Positions 26,095-34,574 of a stretch of 64,000 nucleotides of DNA are shown here, piece after piece (positions within the stretch are counted from its first letter, which is position 1; each line of letters begins with the position of its first letter). The notes under the pieces are model-generated. The model did no database searches, was not told the origin of the DNA, and saw only the letters and a program-made list of their open reading frames with translations. The position numbers and the translations under genes were made by a program. This DNA is from ZC4RG29 sp964521255 (GTDB lineage: Bacteria > Bacteroidota > Bacteroidia > Cytophagales > Cyclobacteriaceae): positions 81,132-145,131 of the forward strand of contig CAZFRM010000015.1 in assembly GCA_964521255.1 (NCBI GenBank), in the 5' to 3' direction.

Positions 26095-27022
26095 CAGGTG
26101 TCTATATTGTTACGAGCTTTTAGAAAAAGAAACTGATTTTCATGCGCGATGCAGCATGAAATTCTTCGGAACGAAAATAGCGCCTGCGTTGGAATATTCA
26201 CTCGGAGAAATGGCTGCACTTGCCAGGAAAGTTGTAGAGAGCAGCGTCGCTGTTCCAGGGGTTCAGCCTAAACTCTCTCTTACCATGGTCAATGAAACCA
26301 ATGCCGGCAAGAGGCTTACAGTTGTAGGAGCACTGGGTGGTTTGTATATACTGAAGCCACCTTCATCTGATTACCCTGAAATGCCGGAGGATGAGCACGT
26401 CACTATGCGCGTAGCCGAAGCATTCGGTATACCAACAGTGCCATCAAGCCTGATACGATTAAAGTCCGGCGAACTTGCCTATATCTCCCGGCGCATTGAC
26501 CGCCGGCCGGATGGAACCAAAATTCACATGATTGACATGCTTCAAATTACCGAGGCCTTCGATAAATACAGAAGCTCTATGGAGCGCATCGGTAAAGCTA
26601 TTGCGGAATATTCCACCAATACACTCCTTGAACAGGTAAGCTTTTTTGAATTAAGTGTCTTTTGCTTCCTGACAGGAAACAATGACATGCACTTAAAAAA
26701 TTTCTCCATGATAAAGAATGGAGACGAATGGAAACTTTCCCCGGCATATGATCTCTTAAACGTTGTAATAATCAACCCTAAAGATGATGATGAGTTTGCG
26801 CTCACCTTAGAAGGAAAAAAGAAAAAATTGAAACACGACAATTTCATAAAACTGGGCAAAGGGCTAGGCTTGAATGACAGGCAGATTCAAGGAGTGTTTA
26901 AAAGAATGGAGGAAAACAAAGGGAATGCGGTGGAGTTGATCGAAAAATGTTTTTTGTCGACGGAGAAGAAGGAAGAGTATAAAAAAGTATTGTTGGAAAG
27001 GTATGATGTGCTAAAAAACTAA
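26087..27022 (+). CDS. hipT: HipT: HipA-like serine/threonine kinase toxin
   Basis: The 311-residue product is the kinase part of HipA without the N-terminal subdomain. A short CxxC...HxxxC motif opens it (CLYCYELLEKETDFHARC), common in Bacteroidota HipA proteins. Next come VPGVQPKLSL, the ATP-binding LGGLYILKP, ISRRIDR, the catalytic loop GNNDMHLKNFS and the metal-binding SPAYDLLN. HipA phosphorylates glutamyl-tRNA synthetase and HipT of E. coli O127 phosphorylates tryptophanyl-tRNA synthetase; the target here cannot be told from sequence. Confidence 0.9.
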   Translation: MNSRCLYCYELLEKETDFHARCSMKFFGTKIAPALEYSLGEMAALARKVVESSVAVPGVQPKLSLTMVNETNAGKRLTVVGALGGLYILKPPSSDYPEMPEDEHVTMRVAEAFGIPTVPSSLIRLKSGELAYISRRIDRRPDGTKIHMIDMLQITEAFDKYRSSMERIGKAIAEYSTNTLLEQVSFFELSVFCFLTGNNDMHLKNFSMIKNGDEWKLSPAYDLLNVVIINPKDDDEFALTLEGKKKKLKHDNFIKLGKGLGLNDRQIQGVFKRMEENKGNAVELIEKCFLSTEKKEEYKKVLLERYDVLKN

Positions 27023-27060
27023 ATGATCTCGCCATGCAAAAAGGGTTTGCAGAAAAACTA

Positions 27061-27202
27061 TTGTCATGTCAACAATAAAGTTTTCATGTCTCCTACGCAG
27101 CCCCTAGCCCCGCCAGCTGGCGGGGAAACAGCGCGCAGGAATGCCCCTTTAGGCTTAGGGGCAAGCGATGGATGAACCGTCAACTCAAATATAACACGAC
27201 AC
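27061..27202. mobile_element. TA-flanked MITE, copy 2, with inverted core
   Basis: This 142-bp element is flanked by TA at 27059-27060 and 27203-27204. The outer sequences (CAACAATAAAG, CTACGCAGCCCCTA, then GGGGCAAGCGATGGATGAACCG) run in the same direction as in copies 1 and 3. The internal segment from 27108 to 27147 (CCCCGCCAGCTGGCGGGG, then AAACAGCGCGCAGGAATGCCCC) is the reverse complement of theirs. One inner hairpin is replaced by TTTAGGCTTAGGGG. It lies 38 bases after hipT. Confidence 0.75.
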
Positions 27203-27286
27203 TATACTATACCTACCCATCTAACACCTCTTACAATTCCGTCTTGTACTACTGCTGATACTCCGCTGAAAATAAACGCTCAGATA

Positions 27287-27327
27287 TAAAAGCAAAATGC
27301 CATCAAACATAAAATTTGATGGCATTT
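27287..27327 (-). terminator. Terminator of tRNA-Cys
   Basis: On the minus strand AAATGCCATCAAA pairs perfectly with TTTGATGGCATTT around a seven-base loop, followed by TGCTTTT, directly after the tRNA. Confidence 0.85.
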
Positions 27328-27334
27328 GGTCTTG

Positions 27335-27405
27335 AGGCGCTGAGCGGATTCGAACCGCTGTAGAAGCTTTTGCAGAGCTCTGCCTAGCCGCTCGGCCACA
27401 GCGCC
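27335..27405 (-). tRNA. tRNA-Cys (GCA)
   Basis: The minus strand folds as a complete 71-nt cloverleaf: acceptor GGCGCTG/CAGCGCC with discriminator U, D-arm with GCCGAGCGGCTAGGC, anticodon stem GAGCT/AGCTT with loop CTGCAAA and anticodon GCA, and T-arm AGCGG-TTCGAAT-CCGCT. The U73 discriminator is the cysteine identity base. CCA is not encoded. Confidence 0.97.
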
Positions 27406-27410
27406 AGAAA

Positions 27411-27515
27411 AGGTTTAATGTTCAAGGTTTAACGTTTTAATACAATGCCTTGAGTCACGGCAAAACTAATCAATTCAGTTAAAAAACTTTAAACCTTGAA
27501 CCTTAAACTTTAAAC
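27411..27515. repeat. TTCAAGGTTTAA-type inverted repeat beside tRNA-Cys
   Basis: AGGTTTAATGTTCAAGGTTTAA on the left mirrors TTTAAACCTTGAACCTTAAA on the right, around a unique centre with TTGAGTCACGGC. It is the same family as 3423-3502. Confidence 0.6.
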
Positions 27516-27522
27516 TAAAACA

Positions 27523-27556
27523 AAAGGTGATCCCGATAGCCATCAGGATCACCTTT
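27523..27556 (-). terminator. Terminator of rpsA
   Basis: AAAGGTGATCC pairs with GGATCACCTTT around CGATAGCCATCA; on the minus strand a T-rich stretch follows. It lies 20 bases after the rpsA stop codon. Confidence 0.85.
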
Positions 27557-27575
27557 CTTAAATAAGAATCAATAC

Positions 27576-29606
27576 TTATTCAGATTTCGATTCCTTACCT
27601 TCCTGAGGACCCGACAACTTTTCTTTTAGTGCACTAAGCGCTTCAAGATCGCCAAGCGTTGAACGCTCTGACTGCTGGTTGATGTTCTCAATAGTTTTAT
27701 TTTTCGAAGGAACTTTCTTCTTCGGTGCCGCGGCCCCTGCTACCTTATCATCTTCGGCAGACCATATAGATTTATGCGACAACACAATTCTACGATCATC
27801 TTTAGAAAACTCAAGCACTTTGAAATCCAGCGACTCTCCGATCTCTGCTTTTGAATTATCTTCTTTAGCAAGATTTTTCACTGAACAGAATCCTTCTATA
27901 CCATACGGAAGTTCAAGTATTGCACCTTTATCATTTTTGTTGATGATGGTACACTTGTGAACTGATCCAATCGTAAAGATCGTTTCGAATGTATCCCAAG
28001 GGTTCTCTTCAAGATGTTTGTGGCTTAATGCAAGTCTGCGATTAGTAGCATCCAGTTCAAGCACTACCACTTCCATTTCATCACCCACTTTTATGAATTC
28101 TGAAGGATGTTTGATCTTCTTGGTCCAGCTCAAATCGGAAACGTGTACCAATCCATCAATACCTTCTTCGAGTTCAATGAATAAACCGAAGTTGGTAAGG
28201 TTACGAACGATACCTTTATGACGCGTTCCCACAGCATATTTGCTGAGAACATCCTGTCTTGTCCAGGGATCTTCAGTAAGTTGCTTAATGCCAAGAGACA
28301 TTTTTCTTTCATCACGATCCAGCGTTAGTACAACCGCTTCTACCTCGTCTCCCACTTTCATGAAATCCTGAGGATTGCGTAAGTGCTGAGACCAGCTCAT
28401 TTCAGAAACGTGAATCAATCCTTCTACGCCTGGTTGAAGTTCAAGGAACGCTCCGTAATCGGCAACATTAACAATTCTGCCTTTTACTTTAGATCCTACC
28501 TGAATTTCTGCAGATAATGAATCCCAGGGATGAGGCGTGAGTTGCTTCATGCCAAGAGAAATCCGTTTCTTGTCTTCATCAAAATCAAGTACAACAACTT
28601 TCACTATCTGATCAAGCTTGAGCAATTCATCAGGATGATTGATACGTCCCCAACTGATATCGGTAATGTGGAGTAATCCATCTACACCACCAAGGTCGAT
28701 GAACACACCAAAGTTTGTCATGTTCTTGATAGTACCTTCCAGTACCTGACCTTTCTCAAGGTTGTTGAGGATCGCTACCTTTTGTTCTTCGAGATCTTTT
28801 TCGATGAGTACTTTGTGAGATACTACTACGTTGTCGTTCGTATAGTTGATCTTCACCACTTTCACTTCGATAGACTTATTCACAAACACATCGAAATCAC
28901 GAATAGGTTTCACATCGATTTGTGAACCAGGTAAGAAAGCTTCGATACCATATACATCAACGATAAGACCACCTTTGGTTCTGCGTTTTACAAAACCTTC
29001 GATCACTAAATCTTTGTCAAGAGCTTTTTGAATGTTCTCCCAACCTTTAACCAACTTAGCTTTTCTGCGACTCAATACTAACTGGCCCATGGAGTCTTCT
29101 CTCTCTTCAATGAAGATATCAACTATATCACCAATCTTCAGGTCTGTTTTATCTTTGAATTCAGCCAGAGGAACAAGTCCGTCAGACTTAAAACCAATAT
29201 TTAAAATAACATCGCGATCGTTTATACCAACCACAATACCTTCCACAACTTCACCTGTATTAACAGTAGTGACAGTTCCGGAGTACATTTTCTCCATCTC
29301 GTCACGCTTGTCTTTCGAGTAACCTTCTCCAAAGCCTTTGCGGTCGAACGCGTCCCAATCAAATTCTCCCGGAACTTGTTTTTCGCGGACAATTTTTTTC
29401 AATTCTGCTACCGGAATTGCTTCGGTAACAATTTCTTCTTCTTTTTTTAGAGCCTTGAGCTCAAGCTCCTCATTGAGGTGCTCAGGTTCAGGATCGGCAT
29501 CTGGCGCAATAACTTTAGCTTTCTTTGCTGGAGGTTTCAAATCCAGCGATCCTTGTTGGCCGGGTTTCTTTGACTTGTCCGGTCCTTTTAGCGGTTGCTT
29601 AGCCAT
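27576..29606 (-). CDS. rpsA: 30S ribosomal protein S1
   Basis: S1 binds mRNA and helps load it on the 30S subunit. The product of 676 residues, from the ATG at 29606, has a lysine-rich N-terminal extension (MAKQPLKGPDKSKKPGQQGS) and six S1 OB-fold repeats; the typical GFVKRRTKGGLIVDVYGIEAFLPGSQ, GVFIDLGGVDGLLHITDISWGR and EVVVLELDATNRRLALSHK are clear. The long acidic/basic ends are usual in Bacteroidota, where Shine-Dalgarno sequences are rare. An in-frame ATG at 29663 would add 19 atypical residues and is not preferred. Confidence 0.95.
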   Translation of the reverse strand: MAKQPLKGPDKSKKPGQQGSLDLKPPAKKAKVIAPDADPEPEHLNEELELKALKKEEEIVTEAIPVAELKKIVREKQVPGEFDWDAFDRKGFGEGYSKDKRDEMEKMYSGTVTTVNTGEVVEGIVVGINDRDVILNIGFKSDGLVPLAEFKDKTDLKIGDIVDIFIEEREDSMGQLVLSRRKAKLVKGWENIQKALDKDLVIEGFVKRRTKGGLIVDVYGIEAFLPGSQIDVKPIRDFDVFVNKSIEVKVVKINYTNDNVVVSHKVLIEKDLEEQKVAILNNLEKGQVLEGTIKNMTNFGVFIDLGGVDGLLHITDISWGRINHPDELLKLDQIVKVVVLDFDEDKKRISLGMKQLTPHPWDSLSAEIQVGSKVKGRIVNVADYGAFLELQPGVEGLIHVSEMSWSQHLRNPQDFMKVGDEVEAVVLTLDRDERKMSLGIKQLTEDPWTRQDVLSKYAVGTRHKGIVRNLTNFGLFIELEEGIDGLVHVSDLSWTKKIKHPSEFIKVGDEMEVVVLELDATNRRLALSHKHLEENPWDTFETIFTIGSVHKCTIINKNDKGAILELPYGIEGFCSVKNLAKEDNSKAEIGESLDFKVLEFSKDDRRIVLSHKSIWSAEDDKVAGAAAPKKKVPSKNKTIENINQQSERSTLGDLEALSALKEKLSGPQEGKESKSE

Positions 29607-29674
29607 AAAATGAAAATGCCCTTCAATACATGCAGCAGCCGGGCGCTCAACTGCACTTTTCATTGTTAAACACT

Positions 29675-29694
29675 CCTGTTTTGCTTAAAACAGG
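29675..29694. promoter_or_regulatory. Hairpin in the rpsA leader
   Basis: CCTGTTTTGCTTAAAACAGG is an 8-bp perfect hairpin with a GCTT loop, about 70 bases before the rpsA ATG. S1 is often autoregulated through its leader, so a control role is possible but not shown. Confidence 0.35.
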
Positions 29695-29755
29695 CCCAAC
29701 TCGACCGAGCGGGGCCGCAAAGATAGAAAAAAATGGAAAAGTTTCAGCTATACCC

Positions 29756-29965
29756 TTTTGTCTGGGTGCATTTCAAATTGTCGCTGTTGAGAGTATTTCG
29801 TCCCTTATACGGCAATGTCATTAAGCTAAGCTCACCACACGCCCTCTAACTCCCTAAAGGGAGAACCACAGCGCGCTGCCCCTTTAGGGATACAGGGCGT
29901 GCGAGGGCTGTATTCATCTTAACTTAATATGATGGCGGGACAATTTGAAATGCGCCCTTTTGTCT
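29756..29965. mobile_element. 194-bp non-autonomous element with 8-bp target duplication
   Basis: The element proper spans 29764-29957. Its ends GGGTGCATTTCAAATTGTC (29764-29782) and GACAATTTGAAATGCGCCC (29939-29957) are inverted repeats of 19 bp with one mismatch. They are flanked by the identical 8-bp direct repeat TTTTGTCT (29756-29763 and 29958-29965). Inside is a GC-rich hairpin (CCCTCTAACTCCCTAAAGGGAG ... CCCTTTAGGGATACAGGG) and no ORF. An 8-bp duplication suits IS1595-type transposases, but the family is not certain. Confidence 0.8.
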
Positions 29966-29984
29966 TTGGGCTCGAATAACCGCA

Positions 29985-31325
29985 TTATGGAATGTCTTCA
30001 AACTTTAATGTTCCCAGGGAATAATTGATAAAAAGCCGCTGGAACATAAGGTTGTACAGGGAGTTCTGGTAATCCGACTGCGCTCGTATGTAGGTTTGAT
30101 TTACTACAGCCAATTGAACAATGTTGGATATTCCAAGGTCGTAGCGCTCTTTCTCAGTTTGATAGGAAAGTTCAGCCGCCTGAAGTTGTGCCTGAGAAGC
30201 GCCATAATATGTTATAGCATCTCTGAAATTCTGTGATGCAAGGAGGACATCTGTCTTGACAACTATTTCCGTATTCTCATGAAGAATTTTTGAATTCTCA
30301 TACAATGCCCTGGCCTGTGCTGCTTGTGAACGATAGGCGAGCCCATAGTAAATAGGAATATTAAGACTTAATCCATAACGCAACTGGGTATTATCTTGTG
30401 TGAACTGATCGTGGAAAGAGCGGTTATCGTCTGACTGATGGTTATAGTTGTATTGCGATCCATAACTTACGCCAGCCGACAGATTAGGAAAATATCTTCC
30501 TTTAAATGAATGATAACCGAAACGCGCAGCCTTTTCTATATAATCCGCTTGCTTTAAATCATTCCTTCTGTCAAGGGCAGTTGCATACATCTGATCAAGG
30601 GAAAGTGTGTCGCTCATTATTTTATTCACATCCCAGTTTATTTCTTCCAACTCGAAATGTACCGAGGGGTCAAGCTGTATAGTTTGCGCCAAAATGGCTT
30701 TATCATTTTTAAATTTGTTTCTGGATCTTACCAATAAAAGTTCAGCATTCTTAAGTTGATATTCCTGGTTGTAAAGATCAGCTTCTGCTCTTGCTCCTAA
30801 GTCTACATGTCCTTTGATCTGATCATACTGCAATTTTTGAGCTGCGACATTTTCCTCATCAATTTTGATTAGTTGCATATCCAAAAGACACGTCAGATAT
30901 TGATTTGATACATCCCGTATTACATCCTGTGACGAGCGCTGAACTTGATTGAGCTGTGCTTCATTTTGATTATTTGCCTGGCGATAACGATTAAGCTGGT
31001 TCAAGCCATTGAAGATAGGCATTGATGCACCGATCGATGCATTAACATTATCAAATACACCGTTCACTACAACACCTTCGCTTTGGTTAAATGAATTACC
31101 ATCACTGCGATAGGCATTTGCATTGACATCAATACCTGGCCCCATTTGCAGCAATGAAGACGTCTTATTGATCTGTGTATAGTTTAACTGGTTCTTTTGT
31201 TGATTCAGTGTGACATTGTTTTCCAAACCAATTTTTACTGCATCACGGAATGTGAGCCTGGTTGGCGCCTGCGAATAAACTTGTACAGAAAATAGTAAAG
31301 CACCTGCAAAAAAAATCCCTTTCAT
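29985..31325 (-). CDS. TolC-family outer membrane efflux protein
   Basis: The 446-residue product has a signal peptide (MKGIFFAGALLFSVQVYSQ) and the two-repeat, coiled-coil layout of TolC proteins: LTFRDAVKIGLENNVTLNQQKNQLNYTQ opens the first repeat, and ALDRRNDLKQADYIEKAARFGYHSFKGRYFPNLS the second. TolC proteins form the outer-membrane channel of tripartite pumps. It follows the ABC ATPase gene by six bases, so they are one operon. I use the ATG at 31325; the frame opens with TTG at 31331. Confidence 0.92.
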   Translation of the reverse strand: MKGIFFAGALLFSVQVYSQAPTRLTFRDAVKIGLENNVTLNQQKNQLNYTQINKTSSLLQMGPGIDVNANAYRSDGNSFNQSEGVVVNGVFDNVNASIGASMPIFNGLNQLNRYRQANNQNEAQLNQVQRSSQDVIRDVSNQYLTCLLDMQLIKIDEENVAAQKLQYDQIKGHVDLGARAEADLYNQEYQLKNAELLLVRSRNKFKNDKAILAQTIQLDPSVHFELEEINWDVNKIMSDTLSLDQMYATALDRRNDLKQADYIEKAARFGYHSFKGRYFPNLSAGVSYGSQYNYNHQSDDNRSFHDQFTQDNTQLRYGLSLNIPIYYGLAYRSQAAQARALYENSKILHENTEIVVKTDVLLASQNFRDAITYYGASQAQLQAAELSYQTEKERYDLGISNIVQLAVVNQTYIRAQSDYQNSLYNLMFQRLFINYSLGTLKFEDIP

Positions 31326-31331
31326 AATCAA

Positions 31332-32021
31332 TTAACTCATTACACCTACAACATTCTCATCGGCCACTACAGCACCATCCGCTACGCGTACAATGCGCTT
31401 ACCATAGCGGGCATTTTCTTCCGAGTGCGTCACCTGGATAATGGTAATTCCTTCATCATTCAGTTTTTTAAAAATTTCCATGATCTGTTTTCCCTGGTCG
31501 GAATGAAGGTTACCGGTGGGCTCATCAGCAAGCAACAATTTTGGCTGACCAACAATCGCGCGGGCAATACCGACCAATTGTTGTTGTCCTCCGCTAAGTT
31601 GTTCTGGGAAGAGATCTTTTTTGGCCACCATATTAAATCTGTCAAGCATTTCAGCAACCATGCTTTTGCGCTGGCTGCCGCTTACACCTTTGTACAATAA
31701 TGGTGTTTCAATATTTTCATACACCGTGAGTTCATCGATAAGGTGATAAGCCTGAAAAATAAAGCCTATATAATTTTTATGCATTTCCGATTTCTGCTTC
31801 TCCTTCATCTTATGAACCGGCTCATCAAAGAAATAATATTCACCTTCTGATGGCTCATCCAGCATACCAATTATATTCATCAGGGTAGATTTCCCAGCGC
31901 CACTGGGACCCATAATCGTTACGAATTCACCTTGTTGAATATCTAATCCGATACCCTTTAAAATGAAGGTGCGCTGAAAGCGCGAGTCGACATATTTGTC
32001 GATATCAATAAGCTTTATCAT
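31332..32021 (-). CDS. ABC transporter ATP-binding protein (LolD/MacB type)
   Basis: The 229-residue ATPase has Walker A GPSGAGKST, the Q-loop GFIFQAYHLIDELTVYEN, the signature LSGGQQQ and Walker B LLLADEPTGNLHS; the latter plus the NxHSDQG pattern is typical of the LolD/MacB/FtsE group. Such ATPases energise MacB-like permeases that push substrates through TolC. No permease or HlyD-type adaptor gene adjoins; only ATPase and TolC are present. Confidence 0.92.
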   Translation of the reverse strand: MIKLIDIDKYVDSRFQRTFILKGIGLDIQQGEFVTIMGPSGAGKSTLMNIIGMLDEPSEGEYYFFDEPVHKMKEKQKSEMHKNYIGFIFQAYHLIDELTVYENIETPLLYKGVSGSQRKSMVAEMLDRFNMVAKKDLFPEQLSGGQQQLVGIARAIVGQPKLLLADEPTGNLHSDQGKQIMEIFKKLNDEGITIIQVTHSEENARYGKRIVRVADGAVVADENVVGVMS

Positions 32022-32139
32022 GCAAAAGAATTGAAGGTTTGTTTCTCCGGGTCACGTTAAGGCCAACAATAATGCCAAGGGAAATTCAAGCCCAAAAGCC
32101 TATGTTCATGCAATTGTTCGTCCGCTAATGCAAAAGAGT

Positions 32140-32153
32140 GTCCTTTTTCGGAC
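32140..32153. promoter_or_regulatory. GTCC/GGAC inverted repeat before the ABC-TolC operon
   Basis: GTCCTTTTTCGGAC lies 119 bases upstream of the ABC ATPase start, in a gap (32022-32251) that has no gene. The short dyad could be a regulator site; there is no second copy to confirm it. Confidence 0.3.
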
Positions 32154-32251
32154 GGTAAGTTAGGTTTAAAAGGTTAAAAGTTAAATCGTGGTAATCTTAA
32201 ACTAAGAGGTTTGTCTAAATGTAAAGACCCGTTAGCTCACCATTGACTTAA

Positions 32252-32671
32252 CTAAAAAACGATAGGATAAAGGATAACATCAACTCTTCGGTTCATGGTC
32301 ATTCCTGAATAGGTTTCGTTGCTGTAAACCGGATTCTCCAGCCCCCAGTCTTTAATGGAAATTTTGTTCTCCGGTATTGGTCGTTGTACAAGGAGGTTTT
32401 GCACTGCCTCACTTCTCATTTTAGAGAGCCATTCGTTATACTCGCGTCCGCCGATCGGATCGGTATGGCTTATTAACTGAATCTCATATTTCTCCAGGAG
32501 ATTAGGAATGGTATCAAGCCAATTATGAAGCTCCCGGGCCTGATCCTCTTCAATGTAATAACTACCACCGCCAAAATAAATGCTCATTCGGATTTCGTCG
32601 GCATCGGGTTGCTGAGCAAAACAATCCCATGTCAAGATTGAAAGTAATAAGACAGACCCCAACTTAAGCAT
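32252..32671 (-). CDS. Small OmpA-domain protein
   Basis: The 139-residue protein has a signal peptide (MLKLGSVLLLSILTWDCFAQ) and is otherwise one OmpA-like domain: IYFGGGSYYIEEDQARELHNWLDTIP, LISHTDPIGGREYNEWLSKMRSEAVQNLL, and the C-terminal NRRVDVILYP. The D and R of the HTDPIGG and NRRV motifs, which bind diaminopimelate in peptidoglycan, are present. It likely lies in the periplasm and binds the cell wall. No partner gene is adjacent. Confidence 0.85.
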   Translation of the reverse strand: MLKLGSVLLLSILTWDCFAQQPDADEIRMSIYFGGGSYYIEEDQARELHNWLDTIPNLLEKYEIQLISHTDPIGGREYNEWLSKMRSEAVQNLLVQRPIPENKISIKDWGLENPVYSNETYSGMTMNRRVDVILYPIVF

Positions 32672-32712
32672 GATATGAAGGTAACGAAAGCATCACCCTA
32701 ATTCAACATAAT

Positions 32713-33437
32713 ATGCAGCAATTGTTTGTAGCATTGAATGACAAAAATAAAATCATCGGTTCGAAAAATAACCTTGGCAACCTGAACTTCGATCTTCAGT
32801 TGTATGAGAAAGCGATGAAGAATTATTCCGAAGCCTACCAGCTAAGCCTTCAAAGCGGAATCAAGTTTGCAGATCCGGTTAACAATATCGGGAACATTTA
32901 TTTTCGACAGGGAAATTACCAGAAAGCAATTGAGAACTATCAACAGGGCCCTGAATATAGAAAGAGAAAATAACAACCGGTTGGGAATAATTAATACGCT
33001 CACCAACATTGGTATAGCATACGTTAATGCCGGTCAACCAACACCGGCTCAAAAATATTTAAGCGAGGCAGAAAGTTTATGTAATGAACTTCAGGCTTAC
33101 ACCTACCTGCCAACCATTCTTAAATACGATGCTGAGATACTTTCAAGACAAGGCAAACCAAAGGAGGCATATGAAACGATGATACGATATGATTCGCTTC
33201 GTGAAAAAATTTATGGTGAAGAAAGTACACGTAAAATAGCCCCAGATGGAAATGGCCCTGAGCTTTTATGAAAAAGAAAAAGAATTTGAGATGCTACAAA
33301 AAGAAAACAGCATTAAATCCCTTCAGTTAAGAAATAGTCAATTGTTCATTGTTCTTGTCATTCTTGGTCTGATTACCGCTATGGGAATTATTAATTTCTA
33401 TTATATGGGTAAGCGGAAAAAGATGTTCGGCTCTTGA
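32713..33437 (+). pseudogene. Frameshifted remnant of a TPR sensor kinase
   Basis: Three overlapping frames together give a continuous TPR-TM protein segment: NNLGNLNFDLQLYEKAMKNYSEAYQLS (frame 1), then ALNIERENNNRLGIINTLTNIGIAYVNAG (frame 2), then MEMALSFYEKEKEFEMLQKENSIKSLQLRNSQLFIVLVILGLITAMGI (frame 3). The first shift is near 32945 in a GGG run and the second near 33240 in a CCCC run, each consistent with one extra base. The order of TPRs, coiled coil and one transmembrane helix is that of the 680-residue kinase at 48809-50851. The start and the kinase domain are missing, so it is a decayed copy, not only a sequencing error. Confidence 0.8.
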
Positions 33438-33799
33438 GTGTTAATGGTTATCAGTTAATGGTTAATCGTGAGGTATGTATTTACCATGTAGTTTACACTT
33501 TTCCGAAAAAGAATCTTTAAAGTCCCTCTCCTTTGGAGAGGGATTTAGGGTGAGGCCAAAATCACGACTATTTAACTATCACTTTTAGACTTTAGACGAT
33601 TCAGTTGTTACCGATATCTTTTACTTACTTTCTGATCCATCAACCTTTAACTGATAATGGATAACTATTAAGGGCAAAAAACTATTTTTTATTTGGCCCT
33701 GCTTGAACAGGCAACCTCATCCCCATAGGAGAAGAACGGCGGATGTTTTTAGAGACGCCCTAATGGTTATCTGGGACGGAAATTATCAGTTAAAAGTTT
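33438..33799. repeat. Intergenic repeats after the TPR pseudogene
   Basis: No gene is visible in this 362-bp gap. It holds TCCCTCTCCTTTGGAGAGGGA (33523-33543), a palindrome of a dispersed type, and partly mirrored stretches TTAATGGTTATCAGTTAATGG (33441-33460) and AACCTTTAACTGATAATGGATAAC (33641-33664). Confidence 0.5.
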
Positions 33800-34510
33800 C
33801 TAACTCAATAAATAACTAAGATCTGTTCCGGAATCGAGGTGTTCCGATGGAGTATTGAATTGAAACAGTTTCGCGGAGCCATTTCCTTTTAGCCACAGAT
33901 TTTTTCCCTCACGTTGAAGACACATTCCCTCGGGTAATCCAATAACTTTTCTATTTGGATTCATGATCAAAAACTCTTCAATTCTTTGTTGTCGTGTTTC
34001 ACCGCCATGCCCTTCAGGATTAAAATCTGTAAAATGCGGATTGATTTGAAACGGTATCAGGTTCAATGCTTCGAAAGATGGTGGACAGACAATGGGCATA
34101 TCGTTAGTTGTCATTAAGGTAGGGCATGCCATATTTGCACCTGCGCTCCAACCAATGTAAGGCTTCTCCTGACGTACATGATCACGGATTAAATCGATCA
34201 GGTCATTCTCATACAACCGATTCAACAATACAAAGGTGTTGCCTCCACCAATCACAATAACAGTTGCTTCTTTAACCGCTTGTTTCCTATCACTTGCTAC
34301 ATGAATACTCTTTAATGAATAGCCCAGATTTTCAAATGCTTTCTGCACTACTGCAGCATATTCATCCTGTGAAAATGTCACTGCGGCATAGGGAATAAAA
34401 AGAACTTCCATTTTTTCATTTCCCAGAAATTGATTGACAAAAGGGCCAGGCCAGGAAAAAAACGGCGTTCCCGGCATAGTAGAATTGCTGAGCAAAAGTA
34501 ATCGTGACAT
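33800..34510 (-). CDS. pepE: Peptidase E (dipeptidase E, family S51)
   Basis: PepE cleaves Asp-X dipeptides in the cytosol. The 236-residue product has the nucleophile elbow GWSAGANMACPT near residue 119, the family sequence VIVIGGGNTFVLLNRLYE near 84-101, and QINPHFTDFNPEGHGGETRQQRIEEF with the catalytic-region histidine. All are as in the S51 family and the length is normal. Confidence 0.93.
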   Translation of the reverse strand: MSRLLLLSNSTMPGTPFFSWPGPFVNQFLGNEKMEVLFIPYAAVTFSQDEYAAVVQKAFENLGYSLKSIHVASDRKQAVKEATVIVIGGGNTFVLLNRLYENDLIDLIRDHVRQEKPYIGWSAGANMACPTLMTTNDMPIVCPPSFEALNLIPFQINPHFTDFNPEGHGGETRQQRIEEFLIMNPNRKVIGLPEGMCLQREGKNLWLKGNGSAKLFQFNTPSEHLDSGTDLSYLLS

Positions 34511-34525
34511 TTAGCGAACGTGGTT

Positions 34526-34555
34526 TTTTGAATTCGCCCTAAAAGTATAGATTTG
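34526..34555 (+). promoter_or_regulatory. Bacteroidota-type promoter for a 43-aa membrane protein
   Basis: TTTTG at 34526-34530 and TAGATTTG at 34548-34555 match the -33 and -7 boxes with 17 bases between. The small gene starts 20 bases downstream. Confidence 0.55.
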
Positions 34556-34574
34556 CCATCTAAAGTTTAAAGTC

